Below, one piece after another: positions 39,685-49,437 of a stretch of 64,000 nt of DNA. Source of the stretch: Diplonema papillatum (Eukaryota; Euglenozoa; Diplonemea; Diplonemida; Diplonemidae). Made by a program: the position numbers and the translations under genes. The notes under the pieces are model-generated. The model was not told the DNA's origin and did not search any database. It saw only the letters and a program-made list of their open reading frames with translations. The stretch covers positions 1 to 64,000 of the forward strand of contig JAPJBO010000754.1 of the NCBI GenBank assembly GCA_030068145.1. Reading direction: 5' to 3'. The stretch's first letter is position 1. Each line of letters begins with the position of its first letter.

Positions 39685-40945
39685 TTAGAGAAGGGACGCC
39701 GACGCCCTCGCGGTGTTCCGGACGAGCGGAACCTCGGCCTCCGGAAGGTATCGCATTAGCGCACTCAGCGTCGTATGGCGCGACACACTTTGGATCACCT
39801 TCAGGTCGATCCCGCTTCTCAGGAGATGAAACAGGGCGCCCCGCCGGAGAGAATGGCCGGAGAGTGAAATGTTCGCGCGCTTCAGCGCGGTCACAACTCG
39901 TCGGAAAGGGAGGTCCGGGAACAGGAGGCGTCCCGGAGGTGTTTGCGACAACAGCGTCCGGAGCTCCTGGTCCTGGGCTGGAGGAAGAATCACTCCTGTC
40001 ACCTGGCCGAGACGGAAAGGATCCGACTTCGAGCCCACCCAGTTCACCGCCCAGAAACCAGCACTTTCGGTGACGTGCTCTGCCTTTCTCGTCAGCACGT
40101 CGTCCACGCGGGCGGCACCCTGCCAGGCCAAAGCCAGCGCAACACGCACCCTGGGGTCCGCTTCCAGGGCAACGGCAAGATGCAGCTCGTCCTTCGTCAC
40201 CGGTACAGCCTGCTTCGACGGCTTCATCGCGCCGGCCCGTTTCAGAGACCTGACAAAGTCCCTGACGAGCTGGCTGTCGACAGGCCGCCCCAACCGCTTC
40301 TCGGCCGACTGTACGTTGACGACGTACTGTACTGCCGAGGCCGCGCAGATGTCTCCACGAGAGAGCAAACGGGTCACGAACAAGACCAGCGCCGTCGGGA
40401 CATCGAGCTGCGAATCTGCCTCTGCATCCCAGTGACGTCGGAACTCCAGAAAGCGCCGGTACACGGAGTGGATCCCGCGTCGTGTGGACAGCGCCAGTGC
40501 ATCCGCCACGTACGCGTTCGCAGTCCGGACAAGACGGTTCCGTTCGCCGGGTGAGAGAGGGGGCTCCGAGAGGAGGGGACGTCCGCATCGCCCCGAGACC
40601 GGAGGAGGGAAGCGGTTCACGGCGTCTACTGCTTGGCCTTGCTCCTGGTTGCGTTCGTCCGCTGAGGGGCCTGGGGAGCGTCGGGGGGAAGAGCTTCGCC
40701 CGAGTGTCGGGTGCGGGGCCTCGGGCTGCGCTTCCTGGGCGGCTTCGAGGCGGGCTGCTCCTCGGCTTTCTGTAGAGCTTGGAAGACGCTCCGTAGAAAC
40801 GGAGGAAACCCGGCCTCGTGCTGATGCCGGTGCTGGAGGCTGCCTGCAAGAGACCAACCGGCTTTCAGAGCTGTCTTCAGGACCATCATCCGGTGAATGG
40901 TGGACGAGGGCATCTGGGTCGGTGGTGTCGTCCATTAGCCGCATG
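39685..40945 (-). CDS. YR element 1 tyrosine recombinase
   Basis: The C-terminal 330 residues form a tyrosine recombinase. The core-binding domain is around RFLEFRRHWDAEADSQLD and VVNVQSAEKRLGRP. The catalytic domain has WQGAARVDDVL (first Arg), GHSLRRGALFHL (H-x-x-R) and SRHTTLSALMRYL (His and the nucleophilic Tyr). All four catalytic positions are present. The 5' limit is uncertain: a methionine near 40945 (MRLMDDTTDPDALVHH) lies just where the frame leaves the overlapping gag. The open frame beyond that, up to 41442, is antisense-like GC-rich sequence. Its role would be insertion of circular cDNA, as in DIRS-type elements. Confidence 0.8.
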
Positions 40946-42093
40946 ATGGTTGGTGAGATGTTGGGCGTCGTTGGCGACGCTCGGGATGGCATCGAGGATG
41001 TCGGCGAAAAAGTCGCGGATGTGCACCAGGGCCAGCGACTTCTCGATGGGGCTGAGGCCGACCCAGAGCTGGGGGTCGAGGAGCTCTGGCCCGGGGGAGA
41101 GGAGCGTGGGGGAGCCTTGGACCGACCCGCCCTCCCCCAGCGAAGGCGGGCCCTCCGGAAAATCCGGAAGGGGTTGTGAAGACCCAGCGTAGGGCTGGGG
41201 GGGCTCGGCGCGGGGCTGGTAGAGCTCAGCGTACGGATGGTGTCGGTACACTGGCGGCGCGGCGTCCTCGATGGCCCGCAAGAGGCCGCAGGAGGAGCCC
41301 GGCAGCAGGACAGCCTGGGGTAACCGAGAGACGTCGATAAGAGGCGGAGGTGGCGGGAGCTGGCCTGCGAGCGGCCCCTGACGGGGCGCTGGGCAGGGAC
41401 AGGAGTCCAGCGGCGTGGCCGCGGCGGCGGGGAAGGACCCAACGGGCATCGCTACCGGCGGAGGCGCGGGGCAACCAGGAGGCGCGTCGCGTGCGGGGTG
41501 AGTCGTCGCCGCGGGGACAGGCTCAGGCCGCGGCGAGTCGCGCGTCGGGAGAGCCGCCATCACCAATTCGGTGAGGCGCTCGACCTGCCGCTGCAGGCGG
41601 TCCATGCGGTCTGAGTCGCCGCCCCGGCTGCCCTCGGTGGAGCCGCAGTCCCTGAGGTCGCCATCATCCGGGTCGTCGCTCTCAGCGAACGAAACGCGGC
41701 GCGCCGCCGGCGGAGATAGGGCCGCGGTAGAGTCGGTGGGGGTGGCGGGGAGCGGCATGTGCCCCGGCGTCTGTGGCGGGGGCGCGGCCTTCGGGGACGA
41801 GCGCAACAGGTCTGCGAACTCGCCCTCGGTGGCGGAAGGCGCCGACGCGACTGCGAGCCACGCCAGTACCCACTGGGCGACGCCCTCCGGGGGGGCCTCC
41901 TCATCGGTGTAGCCCAAGGCGCCCAGGAGGCGCCTCAGCCCGGCTTCCGCGGTGCCCTCGACCTCGCGGGCGACCTTCAACACCGTCGAGAGACGGCGGT
42001 TGTTGGCGGTGAAGGAAAAAAGGGACGGGACATCAGTCCCGACCACCCTCTTCACCCAACTCACCGCGCCCGACCTGTCGAGTTGCTTCGGCA
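40886..42093 (-). CDS. YR element 1 gag-like ORF
   Basis: The frame starts at MPKQLDRSGAVSWVKRVVG, the first methionine after the 5' direct repeat. It has a short helical domain (about residues 1-95), a proline-rich, partly acidic middle, a coiled-coil-like DRMDRLQRQVERLTELVM and a C-terminal PELLDPQLWVGLSPIEKSLA. This layout and position are those of retroelement gag-like proteins, but no zinc knuckle is seen and no family match is certain. It overlaps the YR frame by about 60 bases. Confidence 0.55.
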
Positions 42094-42234
42094 TTTTTGT
42101 TGAACGCTTACGCCCGCCACTAAACCCAGATTTACCTGTGTTTCGTGGGGGGCTGCAGCACATTTTCCTCCTTTGATCTATCAACTGGCAGTCTCCTCAA
42201 GCATTTCCTACAAAGCAGGTGCTTATACAAAAAA

Positions 42235-42330
42235 ATAATTTTTGGACACCCCTTTCGAGTTTTCCGTAGTTCTTCCGTAGTTCTACCATGGTTTCACCGT
42301 ACTACCGTCTTCGGAAAAATATTGGATAGG
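42235..42330. repeat. Flanking repeat, right of YR element 1 region
   Basis: Copy of AAATAATTTTTGGACACCCC from 35983, then AGTTTTCCGTAGTTCTTCC, then CCGTCTTCGGAAAAATATTG, the recurring element end seen at 25165 and 51250. Confidence 0.75.
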
Positions 42331-43290
42331 AAGATTTTTGGATAGGAATACTATTTGGACAGGAAATATTTTGCATAAAACGGCCTTCCGCGGAACATTT
42401 GGGTATTTTCCCGGAAATTTTGTTTTTGAATTTATGTCTTCTCTGATTGCCCGCACAGCAGTAGCTGCTTTACCCGGACGGGATTTTCTGCTCGGCTCTC
42501 TTGATGTACACCCCGGACTCCCACTCCGGATTGCAGGAGTGGGTTTGCGGTCATTTGTGCGGTCGGCCTCACTCCCTCAACGCGGGAGTGGCCTCCCGCA
42601 CGTTTTCACTCCCGCATTGACTTAGTATATGGCTGCTGAAGTCCGGGGTGTAAGAGTTCCCGAATGACACTGCCTTCGTGCGAGCCGGCTCATGGTTCTG
42701 GAGTCTTCTGGAGACCGTATGCTGTTCTTTCGTCTGGACAACTTCATCTGTCGTAGTATCAGCTGGCACCATCTACTGGGCTGGCGGGATAGGGGCGATC
42801 ACGGCCGTAAAATGCGCATGCTGTCGTGTCTTGGTTCTCATTGTTGCAAACCCCAACCAAGCGGAGAAAGTCACAAAATCTTCCCCCGGAACCCCCCTAC
42901 CCCTAAGCATACAGTGCATACGAGTCGTATTCTCGTATCAGATTCTCGTCTAAACTCGTCATACGAGTTTAGACGAGAATTTTTTGAAGGTGGTTTACTG
43001 GGCACAAGGTCATTTTTGGGACATATTCTTTGGTGCAAAGAAATGTTGTGTGAGGAAAACCGTTCCTGGGCTGGTTCTGGTCCATAAAAGACGCAACGCG
43101 ACCAAAGAGGAAGCGATGGCAGCTGCAGAAGCTTTTCGCCGTGATAAAATTGATGTCGATGCTGCCAACATCAATAATGCCGCCCTCACCCAAGCAACTT
43201 CAACATTCTGACCGTCACGCTTGTTGGTGCAGTTCGTTAGTCAGGAACTCGCGAGGCTCAAAAAGCCTGAAACTCTCCGAAAACTGGCGT
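42331..43290. other. No supported gene; one perfect hairpin
   Basis: Short inverted words (CACTCCGG/CCGGACTC, CGGGAGTG/CACTCCCG) are frequent near 42510-42650. A small + strand frame ending ALTQATSTF (43085-43211) looks protein-like but has no start or family support. Confidence 0.4.
42942..42980. repeat. Perfect 18-bp hairpin with 3-base loop
   Basis: ATTCTCGTCTAAACTCGT, loop CAT, then its exact reverse complement. Neighbouring CATACGAGTCGTATTCTCG repeats the same words. No coding context. Confidence 0.9.
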
Positions 43291-43805
43291 CCCTGATCGT
43301 GGGTGACTGGGGAAACATGGTGGCCGAGCGTGCTTGCTTGTGGGCTATCATGGGACCAATCATGTGGCTCATCCATCTCGTGTCCTGGACGCCGCGGTCG
43401 CAGTCCCTGCAGCCGCGGTCCAGCGGCGGACGCTGAGGTTCCGAAGAGGAGGATTCGGAGGCGTGCTCGTCAAAGCTGCCTGTCGTATCAGAGGCGGTCG
43501 ACGACACGGACGCCGAGGAGCTCGGCGACCCGTCCGACCCGGCCGCCCCTCCGTTCGCACGCGCATTCCGTCCCCACCGCGCTGCGAGAAACACACCCCC
43601 GGACAGGATTACCGCCAGCGCACGTTTCTCGCCAGCGTCAGCTGTCGCCAGGCGCAGCTCGTTCGTACGCCTGCAGTCCACCCCTGCCTGCACACCGTCG
43701 TAAGACGGTCGTTGCCTCGCAAGCTGCGTCCAGGTCGTCTGCCGTAGCCGCGCCCGGATGGCGTGGTGCCTCTCGCCCCTTTAAATCGTTGGTCTGGACT
43801 TTGCG

Positions 43806-43825
43806 TCTTCTTGTTGCGTTAGTGG
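43806..43825. repeat. LINE 3' target-like direct repeat
   Basis: TCTTCTTGTTGCGTTAGTGG, matching 51093-51112 except at one position. Its core is also found flanking the LINE fragments at 21.9, 22.7, 33.3 and 33.8 kb. Confidence 0.7.
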
Positions 43826-43982
43826 TATGGTCCTTTGACAGAGTGTGCCGGTGCCTCTAAAACACGGCTGAGTCACGCATGCTCTTGACAGACGCTAGCG
43901 TCCGACATTTCGCACGCGCGTCGCAGTCGTTGGGTGGTATTGACAAGGGGTTTTATCGGACACTCGGATGAGCTTCGTTACT

Positions 43983-44790
43983 TCACTGCCGCAGGTTCCC
44001 CCCTGCCCTGGGAGGTCCGCTTGGCTGCCTTCGAGTTGCGTTTCCGCGTTGGTGTTGTTGCTTCGCTTTTGGACTCCTTCTTCGACTTCGCACGGTCCCA
44101 ACGTCCTGGTCTGCCCTTGGTGCACGTCTTGCGCTCAGTCTGCGCGTCTCTCCTGCTTGACTTCGTGCTTCCATCGAGCGCTCCCATCCCGACGGGTAAT
44201 GCGTCTGCGGTCGAAAACTGCCATTCAGTGTTGCAGCTTTGCGGAGCCCAGCCTGCGGTACGGCTCGCACCTTGTCGCCGGCCTTCTTCGCCGTCTGCTC
44301 TCGTGCGGCGGCTTCGTAGGCGCGCATCACAGCTTCAAACGCCTGCTGGTTCGCTATTTGCGGTCGCTTGTTGAGTCCAGCCATGTTCCCGCCTCCGAGA
44401 GACGTCAGGACGTTGACTTGCATCTCAAGCGCCGGGTGAATCGGCGTCTGCACGATACTCGTCAGCCGTCGCATCGCGCTCTTCATCGCGTACGATTTCG
44501 CGGTCACCGAGTCCCGATACTCGGCTGTCGCTCGTCTCTGAGCCATATCCATCGCGCGATTCGATAGAGCATCGGCGTCGATATTCTGCTCGCGCGGCAC
44601 GTGCTCCAACTTGATGTCGGTGCCTTTCTGCCGCAGTTCCGCCACCTCTGCCTGCGCCCTCGTCTTGTACGGTCGCAGAGCTTCGGAACAGCGCGCGTTT
44701 CCTGTCATCTGGTCAACGACAAGTCCGCTGTCCCCCCGAACAACCAGCTCTCCGGCTGGTCTTGCAGTCGGTGCAAGACGGCTCCTGCAC
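43983..44790 (-). pseudogene. LINE ORF2 part: RNase H C-terminal half and tail
   Basis: GELVVRGDSGLVVDQMTGN (third Asp) and HVPREQNIDADALSNRAMD (His and fourth Asp) complete an RNase H fold begun in the 44705-45475 block, after a frame change near 44780. The rest is a basic C-terminal tail of about 170 residues with ARRAPRADQDVG and KAKQQHQRGN. The same tail is present in the deleted copy at 21924-22600. Confidence 0.75.
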
Positions 44791-45475
44791 CCGAAACGGC
44801 CCCACGCGTCCCGTTGTTCCGCGAGCCGCCGTCGAAGAAGACTGTTGTCAGCGGTTCGGGTAGTTCGTCCCTCGCCAGCCACTGTTTTTCTCTTCCTCCC
44901 GTGTTGCGTTTCTCTCGACGCCGAGTTTTGAGCGGCGTCAGCGTCAGGCCGCTAAAAAGCTCGAAGTCAATTGCGAGTTCAAAGAACGTCGCAGAGGCGT
45001 CGTCTTCTTGCTCCGCCCATCGCTTCGAGGAGCTCCATTTTGCCATCGCTACGAGCATCTCTTGCGAGTCGGGCCACGCTGTGGTGCTCGGCCGGGCTCC
45101 CTGCACATCGATGGGGTACACAGCAGTCGGTGGCTTAGGGCACCATCCCCACGGGTAGGTGTCGACAGAAAACTCCTTTCTCCGACAGTCCTTCACAACT
45201 AATCCATCCACCTTCTGTCGGTCGAGCAGAATGCGCGCACACCTTAGCTGAATCGTCCCTGCCATGTCCGCCGCTTGGTCGTGTTGCGCCTGTTTCGGCA
45301 CGACGCCACAGAGAGCGAGACATTTCGGCATGTTCGGAAGACTGGCGACGAGGTGCGGGTACTCATTCCTGATTGCTGTCCACCTCGTGCAGTCCCACCA
45401 CATGTGGTGCTCGTCTTCCGGTACCCCCGCGTCGCAGTACTTGCAGACATCGTGCCCAAGCCGCTTTCCCGTCAA
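44705..45475 (-). pseudogene. LINE ORF2 part: zinc motif and RNase H N-terminal half
   Basis: CKYCDAGVPEDEHHMWWDC has the C-x2-C-x8-H-x4-C layout seen after LINE RTs, followed by MPKCLALCGVVP. Further on, TVFFDGGSRNNGTRGAVSG supplies the first catalytic Asp of RNase H. The frame leaves the gene after GAGAVLHRLQDQPESWLFG. Confidence 0.8.
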
Positions 45476-46313
45476 AACAGCGAGTGATGACTGCCCGCAC
45501 CAGCCCTTGCTGGTATCCGGTCAGCCCTCCTTCCGTCAACAATCGTCGTGTCGCCGGACCGTCGATGCCGTGGGCAATCCCCTCGAATTGTCCTCGCACG
45601 ATCTTCGCATACCTGCTGGTGCGGACGGCCTCCCTCACCGCGTGCTGAAACTCGTCTCTCGCAACTGCCGCCCGCCTCTTTGCGCCTCTGTCTTCTGCGT
45701 CGGTGTCACAGAAGAGGTTCCATTCCTCTGGTTGCGCCGGGTCTCGTAGACGTCCAAGCTCAGTCCACGTCCAGCCTACCTCTCCGACAGCCTCCTGGAA
45801 CAGGGCTACCGGTCCCTTCTTCTTTACGTTGAGTTCTCCGCGCTCCTCTCTTTCGCGCCTTATTGCTCGTACCTCTTCCGCAAATCGCTTGAGTCGTGGT
45901 CGTCTGCCTAATTGCTGCCCGAGCGTGAGCAGCCGCCGATGCAAAACGACAGAAGCCGGGTCCAGCCGGTGTCCGCGGCACAACACATTCAGCACTATTG
46001 CGCCGTTCCGGCGTGGGCTTCCGGACCAGATCTCCGCCATTGTTGCTCTCGTCAAAGCTTGAACGTACTTCTTGGGTGGCTGCCACACGGCGGTTCCATA
46101 CAGCGCCTTGGTCGTTGCTGCAGCGGCTACGTATCCTTCCCTTTCTTCCATCGGTACGGGGAGGTGTCGAGCCCGGCGGGCGATGGCTTGTGCCTTTTCG
46201 TGTCGCCCCTTTATGCGCTTGCTCGGCCTCGGCGATCCTTGACTTACCGAAAGCATCGCCCCCAGCACGTCGAAAGTCTGCTGTCTCTCTATCGTCTTCC
46301 CTTGCACTTTCAC
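45363..46313 (-). pseudogene. LINE ORF2 part: RT thumb and connecting region
   Basis: The block has TFDVLGAMLSV (RT motif E region), the helical AIARRARHLPVPMEE and YGTAVWQPPKKYV, and ends TGYQQGLVRAVITRC before the frame changes to the zinc-motif block. A 20-bp tandem duplication (CACGGCTTTCACCGTCCTCT, 46318-46357) at its upstream edge probably caused the frame change there. Confidence 0.75.
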
Positions 46314-47330
46314 CGTCCTCTCACGGCTTTCACCGTCCTCTCACGGCTTTCACACGTTGTGTACCAGTAGGACTTTGCGGCTCCGACTCCCAAGTCTGCC
46401 GCGTTTGCGAATCGTGTTGTTGTTTGTGTGGCCGCTTTGAACTGTTTCTTGTCGCTCGTCATGGCCTGGGTGTCGTCGGGCAGGAAGGTCAATGCACGTC
46501 CAACTTCTTCCTCGCTTCCGAGTACCTCTACCGCTCGGATCCATACTGCAACAAGCGCATTCAGCAGCAAGACACTCAAGGGACACCCCTGCAAAATGCC
46601 GTTTGCTGCGTTGAAGGCTTCCCCTGGTTTTAAAGTGTCTCCTGATGGCAGAGTATACCCCCCTTAGCGCTCTCAGGACCCCTTTGTCGATTCCCATGTA
46701 CTCCACCAGTCTGAACATTATGTCGTGAGGGAGGCGATCGAAGCACTTCTCGTAGTCTACGGACAACCCATACAAAGGCCGTCCGCACTCGATTGCATGC
46801 TCGATCCGCAAGGCTACTTCGAACATGACGTCGTCCGCCCCTCTCAGAGGCACCGCCCCGCGTATTCCATCGGGTATCCATTGGCAGACCCACTCGCCCA
46901 GCATCCGAAGCCGCGTCGCCGCCCAGAGTCGGTAGACAGCACTTGTCACCGAGATTGGGCGCAAGTTCATCGGTCCCGTCTCTCCCTCATTCTTTGGTAT
47001 GAGAGTTATCAACGCCGTCAGAAGTGTCCGAGGCCAACGGCCAGTCTCTTCGACTGCCCAAAACAATTGCGCGAACCGCTCAATCGCTTCATCTGGCAGC
47101 GCCGCCAATTCGTGGACTCGCCAGCCTTCTGCCCCCGGTGCCGTTTCCTTGCCCAGCTTGGTAAGAGTTTTCAAGAGATCTCCCTTCGCTATCGGCGCAA
47201 GTGCAACCGGCTGTCCGTTTGATAGATGCCTCAAACTGCTCCTTGAAGTCATCCCATCGCGGCGCCGAGTTCCGGAAGTGTCTCTGAAAAACTCCCCCAC
47301 GCGTTTGGCCCACGTAGGATCCTGTCCATC
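46310..47330 (-). pseudogene. LINE ORF2 part: reverse transcriptase fingers and palm
   Basis: TALITLIPKNEGETGPMNLR, then PISVTSAVYRLWA and YGLSVDYEKCFDRLPHD (motif A), are in one frame. After a frame change near 46640, LQGCPLSVLLLNALVAVW (motif B) and LTFLPDDTQAM (motif C, PDD) follow. The catalytic aspartates are present, but frame changes prevent a continuous product. Confidence 0.85.
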
Positions 47331-48990
47331 TCTTCCGGGTTCCATGTAACATTCCCATCCTCGTCTCTGACGAAATTCACCTGTTTCCTGTCTTCCTGCT
47401 TCAGCCATGAGAAAATCCGCCCGGGTCGCATCTTAACCGCTAGCTGCATGCGGTCTCGCCATTCTCGTACGCGCGCGTCTCTCACCTTCTCGGCGAGTTT
47501 ACCCTGACATCCTATCAGGCCTTCCATCATGTGCATGAGGTCCGCCCCTACAGGTGGGCTTGGTCTCCCCCATACTTTCTTGTACGGCCCTTCAGCCATA
47601 AGGCGTGTTCCTATCCTTTTCGCTTTCTCCCATCGTCGCTTTCTCATCCGATCGGTTTGCATGCTCGCCGGTCCGTCGGCGGCAATGGCCTGCAGCTGCC
47701 TCAGGAGACGTGAGGTTGAGCGTTCTTCTACGCCGGCCGCCACTCCGGTTCGTCTCCCCTGCGGTGCTGCGGTTGGCCGGCTTTGGATCTTCGTTTCTCT
47801 CGTCCGGCCTGTGAACTTCTTCTCCAACTTCTCGGACCTCCTCGCCAGATACTCCTCCGCAGGTCCCGACGCCAGTCTCCACGCCTCCTCCACCGCCTTC
47901 CTGGCCAAGGCCTGCGCAAACCTATCTCTCGTCTTTGCCAGCGTCTCCTCGGCGAGCGATCTCTCATCTTCCTCGCTCAGGTTTGGCATTCTTCTAGGAA
48001 AAGCCGCCGGCCTCACCATAGTTCTTTGTCGGTCCTGGAACCTTTCCAGATTCATTCGGACGACAATCGCGTGGTGCGTTGGTATCGGCTTGACCTCCAC
48101 GACCTCTACGCTTTCGACTGCTTGCATCGCAGCCTCGTTGGCTAAAACGAGGTCTATCCGCGTTCCTCCCTCTGCCTGCCAGCATGTTTTTGCTGGCGAC
48201 GTCCCGTTTCGCATGGCGACATGGTGAGCCACGTCGGTCCACTGCCCAATCGAAGTCGCGGCTCGCAGGGTCCGCGATGCTTCCACTGTTGTGTTGAAGT
48301 CGCCTAGGATAAGGGTGGGGACGCTGCCGAGGGCAGAAGCGGCTTCGGACACCCTCTCGAACAAGCTCTCTCTCGACTCCTGTTTGCCGGCATGCCCGTA
48401 TACTGTCATCATGTGCAGCATGTTCCTTCCTCCTCCAATTGGCGTGGCCACGTGGTGCCATCTTCCTGTATCCCACAACGTCCTTTCCAGCTCATGGTCT
48501 TTTCCAGGAATCCAACCCTTTCCTTCCCCCGCTCGGATATAAAACCCCACCCCGCCAGGTGCGGTCTGCGTCCCGCCTCTCGCCGCTTTGGTCGTCGGTT
48601 GTGGCTTCGCCGTGCACAGCCGTCCCCCCAATTCCTTTCGGACAAGTTGCTCATACACCTTTGCTGACGGTGCATCCAGCCGTAGTTCTTGCATCGCTAT
48701 GAAGTCCGCGTCAAGCGTGGCGACGTCGAGGTAGTGCTTCCGGTAGGAAGTCACGTTTACCGTCGCGACGGATATCCCCTCGGCCGGGTCGTCTTCCGCC
48801 TTGATCTTTGTGAGGGCAGCGTCTGCCAGGGCGGCTGTCGTGGCTGCGAGGTCGACTTCTCGTGGCACGGGTGCGGTTGTCGGTGTGGGAGCGGTGTTCT
48901 TCGCTGGGCGATTAACAGCCTCGCGAGGGGCACGGTATTGGTGTCTGCTTGTTCCGGCACCTGCAGGCTTTGTAAGGGGAGCTGGAGTCG
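47249..48990 (-). pseudogene. LINE ORF2 part: APE endonuclease and linker
   Basis: The domain starts ISVATVNVTSYRKHYLDV and has FIAMQELRLD, GGVGFYIRAG, TLILGDFNTTV, GTRIDLVLAN and IPTHHAIVVRM, the standard order of the endonuclease/exonuclease/phosphatase fold with its catalytic Asp, Asn and His residues. A basic helical linker (SEKLEKKFTGRTRETKIQ) leads towards the RT. The frame ends at 47249; it is joined to the RT by a frame change near 47320. Its N-terminal 40 codons up to 49099 are the shadow of the OTU-like frame. Confidence 0.85.
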
Positions 48991-49365
48991 GTCGTAGTGT
49001 AACGGTTGGTAGGTTATCACTAGTGTCCGGTCCGCCCCATCTGACCCCCACCGCTTTATCACTCCACGATGGGCGGCATTCACCACCCAGATGTTGCACT
49101 TTAGCACCTGTGCTGCTGCATTCAACGTCAGCTCGTCTCCGTATGTTCGGTCAGTTCCCATTCTCTGCAGGTACTGCCCCATCCCTTCTCCTCCCAAGTA
49201 GTCGTAGTACCTTGCGGTATTCGCTTCTATGTCCCGGACCACTCGCTCCCTCAAAGTGCCAGCGTCGATCCCGCCGTAGCTGTCCGCAATTGCCGTGAAT
49301 TGGCAATTCTCGTCTCCCGGAACTCGGATGTACCTTGCGCACATACCGCGCGCCGTTCGTTCCAT
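48960..49365 (-). pseudogene. LINE ORF2 part: OTU-like cysteine protease domain
   Basis: The frame reads YIRVPGDENCQFTAIADSY, where D-x-N-C is the OTU nucleophile motif (usually D-G-N-C). YGDELTLNAAAQVLKCNIWV and ITYQPLHYDRLQLP follow, matching the E-L-x-A-(hydrophobic strand) and the Y-x-x-x-H-Y-(D/N) histidine motifs of OTU deubiquitinases. The order and spacing (about 95 residues) fit an OTU domain. OTU domains are known in a few LINE groups; here it sits at the N-terminus of ORF2, joined to APE by a frame change near 48980. Confidence 0.7.
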
Positions 49366-49437
49366 CCACTCATAGTCGGTGTCGTCGTTATCTGCCGTTC
49401 CCGTTACATCCCCTCCTCCGACCAGACTGGCCTCGCT

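Larger units (their letters stand above)
37872..42113 (-). mobile_element. YR retroelement 1 (gag-YR-RT/RNase H order)
   Basis: The coding order on the minus strand is gag-like ORF, tyrosine recombinase, then RT and RNase H, overlapping in different frames. A 20-base direct repeat with one mismatch (GCGTAAGCKTTCAACAAAAA on the minus strand) lies just before the gag start (42113-42094) and at the 3' end overlapping the end of RNase H (37892-37872). Such short internal or terminal direct repeats are typical of Ngaro/PAT-like YR retroelements with split repeats. The RNase H part has a frameshift, so this copy is probably inactive. Confidence 0.75.

Noticed and set aside
39670..40849. N-terminal 390 residues of the 916-residue ORF in YR element 1
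   Set aside because: This part overlaps the YR gene on the same strand in another frame and has only GC-driven Pro/Arg/Ser composition. The RT begins after it.
43241..43860. Arg/Ser-rich ORFs 3' of the LINE
   Set aside because: Frames are open on both strands in GC-rich sequence. None has a domain or a copy elsewhere in the window.
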